Part shown: piece after piece, positions 7,813 through 16,503 of the stretch | Position numbering within the stretch: the stretch's first letter is position 1 | Layout of the letters: each line of letters begins with the position of its first letter | Source of the DNA: CADCTB01 sp038214685 | GTDB lineage: Bacteria > Actinomycetota > Acidimicrobiia > Acidimicrobiales > AC-14 | NCBI GenBank assembly: GCA_038214685.1 | Contig: JBBQRO010000036.1 | Span: 1-27,959 of the forward strand | Length of the DNA stretch: 27,959 nucleotides | Direction: 5' to 3' | Program-made: the position numbers and the translations under genes | The notes under the pieces: model-generated | What the model was told of the DNA's origin: nothing | What the model saw: only the letters and a program-made list of their open reading frames with translations | Database searches by the model: none

Positions 7813-8811
7813 ATGCTTGAGGGGATGGTTCCCACGGCGCTGCTGGCCTCGTCCCCCTCGTTGCACACCGCCGCCGAGCGGCTGGCTGCTCTTTTGACCG
7901 TCGGCGGCGGCGGGCTGGCCGACCCCGGTGGCGGCCACCTGGAGTTCGACGCTGAGGTCCGGTTGCGCCCGCTCGTCCGCTCTGTTGTTCCGCCGGCGGA
8001 GGTGTGGGCGGTCGACGGCGGCCAGGCGGTCGTCGCCGACGCCCGCTGCCTGCAGCTCGTCGTGGCCCGAGCAGCGCGGACGTGCTTCCGCCACGGCGCG
8101 TGCGAAGTCGAAGACGCGGGCGACCTGCGGGCCTTCCTCCTGGGCGGTCGTGAGAACCGGGCGGTGGCCGCCGGCCTCGGGCTGGGCATCGCCGCCGACG
8201 CCACCGTCGACCTCAACCTGCTGCGCGACCACGAGGAATGGGTGGCGGTCGACCGCTGCGTCTCCGAAGCAGCGACCGGCGCCATGGTCCTGGTCGACGG
8301 CGACCTGGAGACCGACTGGCGAGTGCCGCCCTCCTGGCTGGCCGACCTGCTGGCCCGGGCTGCGGCTCGTAACGTCACCGTGGCCGCCCTCACCAAGCGC
8401 TCGTCGCTGTCGAGGGGCGGTGCCCCGTTGCTGGGCGGCCTGGAGATCGATGCGGCCCGTTCGTTGGGCGCCCGGGCCATGTGGTGGGCGCCGGTCGCCC
8501 GCAGCCGGGCCGGCGCCCGGGTGGTGGTCGCCCGCCTCGATCCCGACGCTCCCTACGCCTTCCGGGTCGATGTCTCGCCCGGCGTCGAAACCGAGCAGGC
8601 CCTCGCCGACCTGGCTGCCCTGTGCGACGACGCCGGCTTCCCCGGCTACCCGTACCCCCTCACCGTCGCCGACCGCCTGGCCGCCTGTCCCGGCTGGCTC
8701 CGTCAGGACACGCGGTTCGAGCTCGACGACCTCCTCGACCGGGCCGGCGTCCCCGCCGAGGTCCGCGAGCGCGCCTTCGCCGATCGACACGACCTCATGG
8801 AGCGCTTCTAA
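7813..8811 (+). CDS. nurA: NurA-family 5'-3' nuclease
   Basis: The 332-residue protein matches the NurA domain pattern: VWAVDGG with candidate metal ligand Asp68, then VLVDGDL with Asp162, KRSSLS at 195-200, and a C-terminal GYPYPLTVADRLA block at 278-290. NurA is a Mn-dependent exo/endonuclease that works with the HerA hexamer to resect DNA ends, and herA follows directly, so context supports the call strongly. The start ATG has AGGAG (7802-7806) 6 bases upstream. It appears to be the first gene of a four-gene repair operon. A near-palindrome ACAAGCTTGT lies 20 bases upstream of the start, of unknown meaning. Confidence 0.88.
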   Translation: MLEGMVPTALLASSPSLHTAAERLAALLTVGGGGLADPGGGHLEFDAEVRLRPLVRSVVPPAEVWAVDGGQAVVADARCLQLVVARAARTCFRHGACEVEDAGDLRAFLLGGRENRAVAAGLGLGIAADATVDLNLLRDHEEWVAVDRCVSEAATGAMVLVDGDLETDWRVPPSWLADLLARAAARNVTVAALTKRSSLSRGGAPLLGGLEIDAARSLGARAMWWAPVARSRAGARVVVARLDPDAPYAFRVDVSPGVETEQALADLAALCDDAGFPGYPYPLTVADRLAACPGWLRQDTRFELDDLLDRAGVPAEVRERAFADRHDLMERF

Positions 8812-8867
8812 TGGCAGTGTGGGCGATTCGCGGCGACATACGGCACCGGATTGCCCACACTCGATGA
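8811..8867 (+). CDS. possible 18-residue leader peptide between nurA and herA
   Basis: A small ORF (begins MAVWAIRGDI) has its ATG overlapping the nurA stop (TAATG at 8809-8813) and its TGA overlapping the herA start (ATGA at 8864-8867). GGAG at 8799-8802 is 8 bases before its ATG, a better ribosome site than anything before herA itself. Ribosomes translating it would pass through the 12-bp stem lying within it and terminate on the herA start codon. The peptide matches nothing I know. It could be chance, since short ORFs are common in GC-rich DNA. Confidence 0.4.
   Translation: MAVWAIRGDIRHRIAHTR
8816..8861 (+). repeat. inverted repeat (mRNA hairpin) directly before herA
   Basis: AGTGTGGGCGAT (8816-8827) and ATTGCCCACACT (8850-8861) pair over 12 positions with one G-T wobble and a 22-base loop. 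The right arm ends 2 bases before the herA ATG, so the stem would bury the herA initiation region in RNA. It could also be an operator in DNA. No U-tract follows, so it does not look like a terminator. Confidence 0.6.
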
Positions 8868-10423
8868 GCACGGGACGGCTGTTCGGGAAGAATGTGCTTG
8901 AGGGCACCTTTCGCGCTGCTCCGGATGAGGACTTGTTCCTCGGGGAGCTGCTGGTGGCGGTCGACGAGGCCACCGGCCGGCGGTATCTATTCCGCGTCGT
9001 CGACGTCACCTACGGCACCGAGCACCGCGAGCCGGGGTGGGCCGAGCGGGTGGCGGGGACCATGCTGGTCGACGACGCCCGGGGCGATTCCGGCAAGCAC
9101 CGGCTGTACGAGCAGTCCCGGCGCACCTACCGGGTGGCCAGCTGCCGGTGCCTGGGCTACCTCACCCCCGACGGGCTCGACTTCCGCCGGCCCAAGAGCC
9201 TGCCCACCCAGTTCTCCCGGGTGGTGGCTCCCGAGCCGGCCGACTTCGCCTTCCTGCGCACCCGTATGGGCGACCTGCCGGTCGGCACCCTGCGCAGCGG
9301 CGAGACGGTGGTCGACTTCGAGGTGGGCATCTCTGGGAAGAGCCTGGCTAGCCACGTCGGCATTTTCGCCACCACCGGCATGGGCAAGTCCAACCTCATG
9401 ATGGTCCTGGCGGGCGACGTGATGCGTTCCGCCGGCCGCTACGGCCTCCTGCTGGTCGACCCGCACGGCGAGTACCGCACCCAGCTGGCCCGCCACCCGT
9501 GGGCGGGGGAGCGTCTGCGCACCTACGCGGCCCGGTCGCTGCCCAACACGTCGTCGCTGCGGGTTGGCCTGGCCGAGCTCACCGTCGACGACCTGCGCAC
9601 CGCCTACGACTGGTCGCGGCCCCAGGAGGAGGCCCTCTTCGAGCTCGAAAGGAAGTTTGGCGGCGAGGGATTGTCGTGGCTGCTGGCGTTCTCCCAGGTC
9701 GAGGACCTGCCCGGCTTCCGCGACGTCGAGCTGGGCAACCGGGTGGCGCTGAACACTCTGCAGGTCCTGCACCGGCGAGCCCGGCGCATCGTCGAGCTGC
9801 CGTGCATCGCCGCCGACGCCCACGTGTCGGTGGGCTCGGCGGTCCTGCGCGACCTGCGCGAGGGCCGGGTGGTCCTGATCGACGTGAGCGGCCTGGGCTC
9901 CACCGAGGAGCTGCTCGTCGCGTCGTTTCTCGCCCGCCGGATCCTCGAGGAGTGGTCCACCGCGTATCTGGACGACCCAGAGTCCCACGAGCGACTCCCG
10001 GTGGTGGCCATCGTGCTGGAGGAGGCCCAGCGGGTGCTGGCCGCCAGCAAGGACCGCGACTCCAACGTCTTCCCCCGGGTGGCCCGTGAGGGGCGCAAGT
10101 TCAAGGTCGGCCTGTGCGCCGTCACCCAGCAGCCCAAGCTGCTCGACGGCGAGCTGCTGAGCCAGTTCAACACCTTCTTCATTCTCGGCCTGGCCGATGA
10201 GAAGGACCGCACCATCCTGCGCTCGTCGTCGAAGCAGGACATCGCCGCCCTCGGCCCCGAGATCCAGACCCTGATGCCCGGCGAGTGCCTCCTGGCCAAC
10301 CTCGACGCCCCGTTCGCCGTCCCGGCCAAGATCTCGCTGTGGGCCGACGTGGTCCGGGCCTGCCCATCTCCGCCCGCGCCGCGCCCCGTCGTCGCCGCCA
10401 ACGTGTCGGCGCTGGTCGACTAG
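8864..10423 (+). CDS. herA: HerA-type FtsK/HerA superfamily DNA translocase
   Basis: The 519-residue ATPase has an N-terminal HAS-barrel-like region (to about 150), Walker A ATTGMGKS (169-176), LLVDPHGEY (196-204), Walker B VAIVLEEAQ (381-389) and CAVTQQP (418-424), all HerA hallmarks. HerA forms a hexameric ring that pumps DNA into the NurA nuclease for end resection. Length is normal. The ATG at 8864 is the first start after nurA giving the MSTGRLFGKNVLEGTF beginning; the frame is open far upstream, but there it overlaps nurA. It has only a weak SD sequence and overlaps the leader ORF stop (ATGA). sbcD follows with a TAGTG overlap. Confidence 0.93.
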   Translation: MSTGRLFGKNVLEGTFRAAPDEDLFLGELLVAVDEATGRRYLFRVVDVTYGTEHREPGWAERVAGTMLVDDARGDSGKHRLYEQSRRTYRVASCRCLGYLTPDGLDFRRPKSLPTQFSRVVAPEPADFAFLRTRMGDLPVGTLRSGETVVDFEVGISGKSLASHVGIFATTGMGKSNLMMVLAGDVMRSAGRYGLLLVDPHGEYRTQLARHPWAGERLRTYAARSLPNTSSLRVGLAELTVDDLRTAYDWSRPQEEALFELERKFGGEGLSWLLAFSQVEDLPGFRDVELGNRVALNTLQVLHRRARRIVELPCIAADAHVSVGSAVLRDLREGRVVLIDVSGLGSTEELLVASFLARRILEEWSTAYLDDPESHERLPVVAIVLEEAQRVLAASKDRDSNVFPRVAREGRKFKVGLCAVTQQPKLLDGELLSQFNTFFILGLADEKDRTILRSSSKQDIAALGPEIQTLMPGECLLANLDAPFAVPAKISLWADVVRACPSPPAPRPVVAANVSALVD

Positions 10424-11544
10424 TGAAGATCGCCGCCCTGGGCGACGCCCATCTGGGCCGGTCGTACTACTCCTACACGACCCCCGACGGCTTCAATCAG
10501 CGCGAACGCGACTTCGAGGAGTCCTTCACCGCCGCCGTCGAGCTGGCCTTGGCCCAGATGCCCGACCTGGTCGTGTGGCTGGGCGACATCTTCGACCACC
10601 CCCGCCCCACGTACCGCTCCTACCGCATCGCCCAGCGGGCGCTGGTCCGCATCCGCGAGCACGGCGTGCCACTGGTGGTCATCACCGGCAACCACGACAC
10701 GCCCCGGCTGCCCGGCACGGGCAGTCCCTACTCGGCGCTGGCCGACCTCTTCCCCGAGGTCCATTTCGCCCACCGCATGGCCTACGAGCGCTTCGCCTTC
10801 CCCGGCCTCGTGGTGCACGCCGTGCCTCAGATGCTCACCGTCGACGCCACCCTCGACGCCCTGGCCGAGGCCCGGCTCAGCCGCAGCGCCGACGCCACCA
10901 ACCTGCTGCTGACCCACCCGCGCGTTCCGCAGGTCGAACCCAAGTACGCCGACATCAACGAGATCGAGGTCGACGTCGGCCTCCTCAAGTCGTCCGCCGA
11001 CATGGCCCTGCTCGGGCACTACCACTTCCACACCGAGGTGGACAAAGGGATCTGGTACGCCGGATCCACCGACACGTTTTCCTTCGCTGACCCCGAGGGG
11101 CCCAAGGGCATCGTCGTGCTCGATACTGACACGGGCCAGATCTCCCACGTCGCACTGACCGGCCAGCGCCCCTTGTTCACCCCGCCGGCGGTGCACGCCC
11201 TGGGCCTGTCGCCGGCCGAGGTGCAGGAGCGAGTGCTGGAGCGAGTGTCCGCTGTGCCCGCCGGCGCCGTGGTGCGGCTGTTCCTCGAAGGCGTCGACCC
11301 GGAGGCGTACCGGATGCTCGACATGGACGCGGTCCGGGCCGCGTCGGCCCACGCGCTGCACCTCAAGCTGCATCCCGACTTCGCCGGCACCACGTCCAAC
11401 GTGGAGCTGCCCGACCTGGCTTCGTTGCCAGACCAGTGGGCGAAGTACGTCACCGAGCAGGACCTGGTTGGCTTCGACCGTAACCGCATCCGGAACCGGG
11501 GCGACGAGTACCTGGCCCGGGCCGTCGAAGAGGCGGTCGACTAG
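10423..11544 (+). CDS. sbcD: Mre11/SbcD-family DNA exonuclease subunit
   Basis: The 373-residue protein has the Mre11 phosphoesterase motifs in order: GDAHLG (Asp8, His10), GDIFD (Asp55), GNHD (89-92), LLTHPR (His165) and GHYHFH (198-203), which supply the two-manganese site. Residues after about 270 are the capping and Rad50-binding part. Mre11 with Rad50 opens and trims DNA ends, removing blocks before HerA-NurA resects. It starts with GTG within the herA stop (TAGTG), giving tight coupling, and its own stop is directly followed by the TTG of the Rad50 gene. Confidence 0.93.
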   Translation: MKIAALGDAHLGRSYYSYTTPDGFNQRERDFEESFTAAVELALAQMPDLVVWLGDIFDHPRPTYRSYRIAQRALVRIREHGVPLVVITGNHDTPRLPGTGSPYSALADLFPEVHFAHRMAYERFAFPGLVVHAVPQMLTVDATLDALAEARLSRSADATNLLLTHPRVPQVEPKYADINEIEVDVGLLKSSADMALLGHYHFHTEVDKGIWYAGSTDTFSFADPEGPKGIVVLDTDTGQISHVALTGQRPLFTPPAVHALGLSPAEVQERVLERVSAVPAGAVVRLFLEGVDPEAYRMLDMDAVRAASAHALHLKLHPDFAGTTSNVELPDLASLPDQWAKYVTEQDLVGFDRNRIRNRGDEYLARAVEEAVD

Positions 11545-13821
11545 TTGCGCGTCACCCGCCTTTTACTACGGAACTACCGGGTGTTCGAGGAGCAGCTCGA
11601 GCTGGAGATCCCGCCGGGCTTGGTCGGCGTGTACGGCTTGAACGGCGCCGGCAAGAGCGCCCTCATCGAATCCATCCGGTTCACCCTCTACGGGCGGTCT
11701 CGCACCTCGATGGACGAGGTGCGCACGGCCGGGGTGAACGCCGAGTGCGTCACCGAGGTGGAGTTCGAGCACGAGGGCCACCTCTACCTCGTCCGGCGCA
11801 CGATCAGCGGGGCCAACTCCCAGGTCAAGGCCGAGGCCCACGCCGACGGCCAGCAGGTGGCCGAGGGGGTGCGCGACACCGGGCGCTACGTCCACTCCAT
11901 CCTGGGCATGGACGACGGCGCGTTCCGAGCGTCGGTCTTCGCCGAGCAGAAGCAGCTCGCCGCCTTCAGTCAGCAGACCCCGGCCGAGCGCCGGCGGCTG
12001 GTCCTGCAGCTGCTCGGCATCACCCCGCTCGACGCGGCCCGTGACCTGGCCCGCAAGGACGCCCGGCTCACCCAGGACTCCTTCGAGCGGCTCCGGGCCG
12101 TGTTGTCGGATCTTGAATCCGCTCGGCAGGCGGTGATCGTCGCCGAAGCCGCGGCCCGTGACGCCGAGCACCACATGGCCGACGACGAGGCGCTGGCCGT
12201 GGTGGCCCGGGCCGATGTGGAGGCCGCAGTCACCCGCTATCAGCACCTCGACGTGCTGCGCCAGGAGCACGACCGGCTCATGGCCGAGGGCAAGTCCGTG
12301 CGGGAGCAGCACGACAAGTCGGCGGCCTGGGTGGCCAAGCTCAGCGAGGAGAAAGCCGGCCTGGAGCGGGCGGCCGAGCGGCTGAAGGTGCTGGCGCCCG
12401 AAGCCGAGGGCTGGCAGGCAGCCGAGGCCCGGTTGCGGCTGGTGGAGGCGGTGGTCTCGGCCGAGGCGGCTCTCGACGCGGTGCCGGTTCCCGTCGTCGC
12501 CGTCGAACCCGACGAGGCCGCGTGCGAGTCGGCCCGGGCCGGCGCCGAATCGGCCAAGGTGGGGCTGGCCACGGTGAACGCCACTCTCGAAGCGGCCCGG
12601 GTGGAGCGTGGGCGCGCGGATGAGGCGGTGCAGCGTTCCTCGGTGCTCACGGGGGAGGGCGACTGCCCCCTGTGCGGCCAGGCTCTTGGCGGGGCTTTCG
12701 AGGCGGTTCAGGCCCACCGGGCCGCAGAGCTGGCCGAGATCGAGACCCGGCTCAACGAACTGGAGCTCGACCGGCGCCAAGCGGTTGTTGCCTCCACCAC
12801 CAGCGGCGAGCACGCCGCGGCGCTGGCCAAGGAGCTGCGCGACGCCCAAGCTGCGTGGGCCACGCACGAGAAGCGGGTGGCCCGCCGCCAGGAGGCCGAG
12901 TCGTCGCTGGACGCCGCCCAGTCGGCCCTCGGCCGGCCCTTGATCGACGGGGAGCGCGCTGTCCTGGCCGCCGACGTCGAGCGCCGGCGACAGGCCGCGG
13001 ACGAGAGCCAGCGCCTGCAGGGACGACTCGAACGCACCGACGCAGTCACCGCCGAGCTCGATGTGGAACAGGCGGCGGCGGCCGAGAGCCGGGGTCGCCT
13101 GGACACGTTGCGGGCCCAGGTCGCCGCCCTTGGCTTCCGGCCCGAGAACCTCACCGCCGCCCTCGCCGACCGGGTTCGACTGCAGGCGGCGGCGGAATCG
13201 GCGGCGCGGCGGGCCCAGGGCTCCCAGGTGGCCGCCACCCAGGCCCGGGAGCGGGGCGAGGCCGAGGCCCGCCGCCTGGCCGAGACCACCGAGCAGCACG
13301 AACGACTCGGTGAGGTGGCCGAGGAGGCGCGTCACCTGGCTCGCCTGGCCGACCTGCTCAACGCTTTCCGCAACACCCTCGTGGCGTCGGTCGGGCCCCG
13401 GCTCTCGGCCCAGGCGGCCGAGCTGTTCGCCGAGCTCACCGACGGTGAGTACGACCAGCTCGAAGTCGACCCGAACACCTACGAGATCAAGATCCTCGAC
13501 GGCGGCCACAGCTACGGGATGGGCCGCTTCTCGGGCTCGGAAACCGACCTGGCCAACCTGGCCCTCCGGGTGGCGGTGAGCGAGCACGTGCGCTTTCAGT
13601 CGGGCGGGGCGGTGGGTCTCCTGGTGCTCGACGAGGTGTTCGGCCCGCTCGACGACGACCGCAAGGCCCGCATGCTCATCGCCCTCGAACGCCTGCGCGC
13701 CCGCTTCCGCCAGGTGTTGGTCGTCACCCACGACACCGCCATCAAGGAGCAGCTGCCCAACGCCATCGAGGTGATCAAGCTCCCTGGCCGGCGGGCCACC
13801 GCCCGCACCGTCAACGCCTGA
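11545..13821 (+). CDS. sbcC: Rad50/SbcC-family SMC-like ATPase
   Basis: The 758-residue protein has Walker A GLNGAGKSA (31-39), a Q-loop region with FAEQKQLAAF, an Ala/Glu/Arg-rich coiled coil from about 170 to 600, a zinc hook CPLC (Cys374, Cys377) at its middle, the ABC signature FSGSETDLANLALRVA starting near 662, and Walker B LLVLDEVFGPLDD around 692-705. It is shorter than E. coli SbcC (1048 residues) and nearer archaeal Rad50, so its coiled coil is short. It forms the ATP-driven clamp of the Mre11-Rad50 complex. The TTG start at 11545 follows the sbcD stop with no gap; the peptide start MRVTRLLLRNYRVFE fits the family exactly. Confidence 0.93.
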   Translation: MRVTRLLLRNYRVFEEQLELEIPPGLVGVYGLNGAGKSALIESIRFTLYGRSRTSMDEVRTAGVNAECVTEVEFEHEGHLYLVRRTISGANSQVKAEAHADGQQVAEGVRDTGRYVHSILGMDDGAFRASVFAEQKQLAAFSQQTPAERRRLVLQLLGITPLDAARDLARKDARLTQDSFERLRAVLSDLESARQAVIVAEAAARDAEHHMADDEALAVVARADVEAAVTRYQHLDVLRQEHDRLMAEGKSVREQHDKSAAWVAKLSEEKAGLERAAERLKVLAPEAEGWQAAEARLRLVEAVVSAEAALDAVPVPVVAVEPDEAACESARAGAESAKVGLATVNATLEAARVERGRADEAVQRSSVLTGEGDCPLCGQALGGAFEAVQAHRAAELAEIETRLNELELDRRQAVVASTTSGEHAAALAKELRDAQAAWATHEKRVARRQEAESSLDAAQSALGRPLIDGERAVLAADVERRRQAADESQRLQGRLERTDAVTAELDVEQAAAAESRGRLDTLRAQVAALGFRPENLTAALADRVRLQAAAESAARRAQGSQVAATQARERGEAEARRLAETTEQHERLGEVAEEARHLARLADLLNAFRNTLVASVGPRLSAQAAELFAELTDGEYDQLEVDPNTYEIKILDGGHSYGMGRFSGSETDLANLALRVAVSEHVRFQSGGAVGLLVLDEVFGPLDDDRKARMLIALERLRARFRQVLVVTHDTAIKEQLPNAIEVIKLPGRRATARTVNA

Positions 13822-13849
13822 CGGCGCCGCCCCTGCGTAGCTAGCCAAG

Positions 13850-14800
13850 CTAGGGTTTGCGTGTCGCCTCGTTGGTCAGGTCCTCAGCGCGTGCTGCAGG
13901 GCTCGGCTCGATGCCGAGTGGGATCGGAGCAGGAGGGTCGGTCCTCAAGCCCCGGATCTCGGTGCAGGCCCGGTACAGCACCCGCTCCAGCTCGTACGGG
14001 GTGGGAATGCCGCTCCGGCGCCGATAGTCGGTGAACGACGTGGATGTCGGCTCGTAGCAGTAGAGCCCAACGGCATCGACGACCTGTGCGGCAGTCTCGG
14101 CCCAACGAATGACGGCGGCGAAGTCGGTATCCCCGATCACCCGGACGCCCATGAAGAAGTAGATACGAGGTCGGCTGGTGTGGAGCCAGGCGGAGAGATC
14201 GCCACCGCCCGCACCACCTGCGGTCGGGGCTGTGCCGACCATCGCCAGCCGGCGGGCCGCCTCGCCCTTCAGATCGATGGACTTGAATGCCAGTTCCTTC
14301 ACCCGCTTGTTCGTATCCGCCGAACCGGCGCGCCCGGCCGGTTTCTCGCCCGGGCTGTTCGCGTGTTTTGGGGTGCCCATCATCTTCGCCTCGAGGAGGA
14401 ACTCGATCTCCCGGGACTGGTCACCCGGGTAGACGCCGTCGAGGTTGTGCTCGGGGATGATCATGCCTGGCGCCCGACGGCGCACGTAAAGGGTTTCCAC
14501 GCCGGCGCACCGTTCGAGCAGACATGCGATGACGTTGTTGAACCAGTCGCCCTTGCCGTTCTGAAGCGCAGCGCTGAGCTCCTTGCTCTGGCGAGCCTTG
14601 TCGTCATCGCTGCCCTCGAAGGCAGTGGGCAACCCGCTGTCGAACAACGACATCGACCTCAGGAAATCGTCCTCCACCTGGTTCCAGCTCGTGGCTCCAC
14701 ACTCGGTCATCGCTGCGTACATCGTCCGAAGTGGCCCACAGTAGGGATTTCCCAGGAGAACGGACTTTGGGCTTCGGGGTTGGATGGCGGCCGGCATCAT
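13850..14800 (-). CDS. putative type II restriction endonuclease partnered with the adjacent methyltransferase
   Basis: The 316-residue protein matches no family I can name from sequence alone. A PD-(D/E)XK-like core is visible: PEHNLDGVYPGD with Asp121, then EIEFLLEAK with Glu137 and Lys139, preceded by a helix (GDWFNNVIACLLERCAG, 84-100). EFLLEAKMMG fits the catalytic strand of restriction enzymes. Its ATG overlaps the methyltransferase stop (ATGA at 14797-14800), so the two are co-translated, which is the main reason for the call. It converges on sbcC, 28 bases away. Codons look less GC-biased than in neighbours, which suggests transfer. Recognition sequence unknown. Confidence 0.7.
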   Translation of the reverse strand: MMPAAIQPRSPKSVLLGNPYCGPLRTMYAAMTECGATSWNQVEDDFLRSMSLFDSGLPTAFEGSDDDKARQSKELSAALQNGKGDWFNNVIACLLERCAGVETLYVRRRAPGMIIPEHNLDGVYPGDQSREIEFLLEAKMMGTPKHANSPGEKPAGRAGSADTNKRVKELAFKSIDLKGEAARRLAMVGTAPTAGGAGGGDLSAWLHTSRPRIYFFMGVRVIGDTDFAAVIRWAETAAQVVDAVGLYCYEPTSTSFTDYRRRSGIPTPYELERVLYRACTEIRGLRTDPPAPIPLGIEPSPAARAEDLTNEATRKP

Positions 14801-16497
14801 CGATGACGGGGCGCGTCCATCGCCCGGAACTGCGGCAGATCTCCTAATCCGTAGAGCCGCAGCGCAATCGATGTCGCGGCTGCGACGTCTCGCGTGGCGA
14901 AGGCCGATGCGAGCGCCCGTTGGTCAGCCTTGGACACGGAGTCGATGGTCGGAACTCGGATTCGCCGTAGGTACTGTGCTTGGAACCGGTAGCACCCACC
15001 GCGCATCTTCACGCAGTAGGCGCCGACGAAGAGATTCGCAATGTCTGACAGGAGAAGGCCGCCGAGAACCTCCAGCGCCCAGCCTTCGCTGACGACGAAG
15101 TAGAGATTGTGGTGGGGATAATGGCCACCTTGGTCGAGCACCGGATGAGCGGAGGCCTTGAGGTCGGGCAGTACGAGCTTGCGGCGCCCGAGCAGGTCGG
15201 GATCGACGCGGTCGATCGTGCGGTACCAGTGCTCGGGCCGGCGCAGAGCGATGTGACGCCCCCGTAGTTGCTTCTCGTGGAGCTCCAGATAACTGCGCAG
15301 GCGCGGAAAGCGATGTAGGTCAACGAGGCCGTGGGCGTCCCACGGGTTGACCAGATAGGCGCCTGACCAGGCCGCCACACCCGTGGCTGTGTCTCCTGCC
15401 CGAAGGAGCGGTAGCAGCCTGTCGTTTTCAACCTCGTCCGGGTCTTCCGTGACATAAACCGCATCACAGCCGGAGGCGACGCCGATGCCTACGCGCGTTC
15501 CGGTCTGAGGGTCTTCGAGCGGAGGAAAACGTGCCTCCAGGTCGGCAAGAACGGCGAGCTGCGCAGGCCCGCCGGACGGCCAAAGGTCGCGACCCTCGAA
15601 CCACCCGCCGAGCTTCGAGGCGTCGATGCTCTGGGTGGACAGGGTTTGACTACGGGGACGTCGAGCCCAAGCGGAAAGCTTTGTGGCGTCGCTCCCACGG
15701 AACGAGCTTCGAGCCTCTGCCACGATCGTGTTGCGGCGCGGCCCGTTCCGAAGAACAATGATCGCCGGGTACGCGGAGACATCGTGCTCGAAGGCATCGA
15801 CGTCGTGCATAGCGATCACCGCATCGACTGCATAGGACTCGCTTATGAACTCTCGAAGGCCCGCTCCGTACTGATTGCGCATCCAACGGTCGGCGCAGAT
15901 GAAGCTGAGGGTTCCGCCTTGGCGAAGAAGCTCGAGACCACGCTCGATGAACCCGACGTACAGGTCGCTCCGCCCGCGCATCGTCGGGCACGCCCGCCGG
16001 TACGCGTTCATGGTCGGGCGGTATACGCCTTCAAGCCGCACGTATGGCGGGTTGCCGACGACGTAGTCTGCATTCTGAAGCGAGTGTTCGTGGAGCAGGA
16101 AGTCGCCGGTTTTCACCCAGGCTCGGACGACCTCACCGGCCTCCTCGTCGGTCAAGCCGGATTCCTGAAGCTGCAGGGAAACGGACTTGCGAGCTCTCTC
16201 CGCATTGGCGTCGAGTAGGTCGAATGCCTGGACTGCGGTGCGGATCGAGCGAAGATCGTGGCCATGGCGGGCGCTGGACTGGATGAGTCGGTCGACGATA
16301 GGGACGAGGAATGCGCCGGTTCCACACGAAGGCTCCACGACGACCTGGGCGGCGAGGTCTCGGTCGGCGGTGTAGCCGACAAGGTCGAGGATCAGCTCGA
16401 CGACCCAACGACGGGTGAACACCTCCCCGTAGTCGGATCCCGGATCAGTGATCGTCATCGGCTCTTCCGGGAAAGACAGCTGCTTCGATCCGAACAT
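14797..16497 (-). CDS. N6-adenine DNA methyltransferase (gamma class, Eco57I/TaqI-like)
   Basis: The 566-residue protein has the motif X region (GEVFTRRWVVELILDL, 24-39), SAM-binding motif I VEPSCGTGAFL (54-64) and catalytic motif IV NPPYVRLEG (149-157), an order typical of gamma-class adenine methyltransferases. The C-terminal half (from about 300) should be the target-recognition domain; RRKLVLPDLKASAHPVLDQGG and HHNLYFV near 430-460 resemble this family. It would protect the host from the coupled nuclease. ATG 16497 lies exactly 6 bases after a TAACAT -10 box, supporting a leaderless start; ATG 16458, behind GGAAGAG, is an alternative. A LexA box sits next to the promoter. Confidence 0.9.
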   Translation of the reverse strand: MFGSKQLSFPEEPMTITDPGSDYGEVFTRRWVVELILDLVGYTADRDLAAQVVVEPSCGTGAFLVPIVDRLIQSSARHGHDLRSIRTAVQAFDLLDANAERARKSVSLQLQESGLTDEEAGEVVRAWVKTGDFLLHEHSLQNADYVVGNPPYVRLEGVYRPTMNAYRRACPTMRGRSDLYVGFIERGLELLRQGGTLSFICADRWMRNQYGAGLREFISESYAVDAVIAMHDVDAFEHDVSAYPAIIVLRNGPRRNTIVAEARSSFRGSDATKLSAWARRPRSQTLSTQSIDASKLGGWFEGRDLWPSGGPAQLAVLADLEARFPPLEDPQTGTRVGIGVASGCDAVYVTEDPDEVENDRLLPLLRAGDTATGVAAWSGAYLVNPWDAHGLVDLHRFPRLRSYLELHEKQLRGRHIALRRPEHWYRTIDRVDPDLLGRRKLVLPDLKASAHPVLDQGGHYPHHNLYFVVSEGWALEVLGGLLLSDIANLFVGAYCVKMRGGCYRFQAQYLRRIRVPTIDSVSKADQRALASAFATRDVAAATSIALRLYGLGDLPQFRAMDAPRHR

Positions 16498-16503
16498 GAG
16501 CCC

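Noticed and set aside
11566..13848. 760-codon open frame antisense to sbcC
   Set aside because: Composition is a Gly/Leu/Arg/His-rich shadow of a GC-rich gene, with no recognisable motif; the plus strand has full Rad50 motifs.
13841..13853. CTAGC-CAA-GCTAG hairpin between sbcC and the restriction gene as a bidirectional terminator
   Set aside because: Only a 5-bp stem with a 3-base loop, no T-tract, and it overlaps the stop codon of the restriction gene.
13850..16497. Assigning the restriction-modification pair to the SalI (GTCGAC) family from similar gene sizes
   Set aside because: Size alone is not evidence; no aligned residues could be checked, and GTCGAC is frequent in the window simply because of Val-Asp codons.
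14797..16497. Type I restriction system (HsdM)
   Set aside because: There is no HsdS or HsdR gene; the methyltransferase carries its own long C-terminal target-recognition region and is coupled to a small nuclease.
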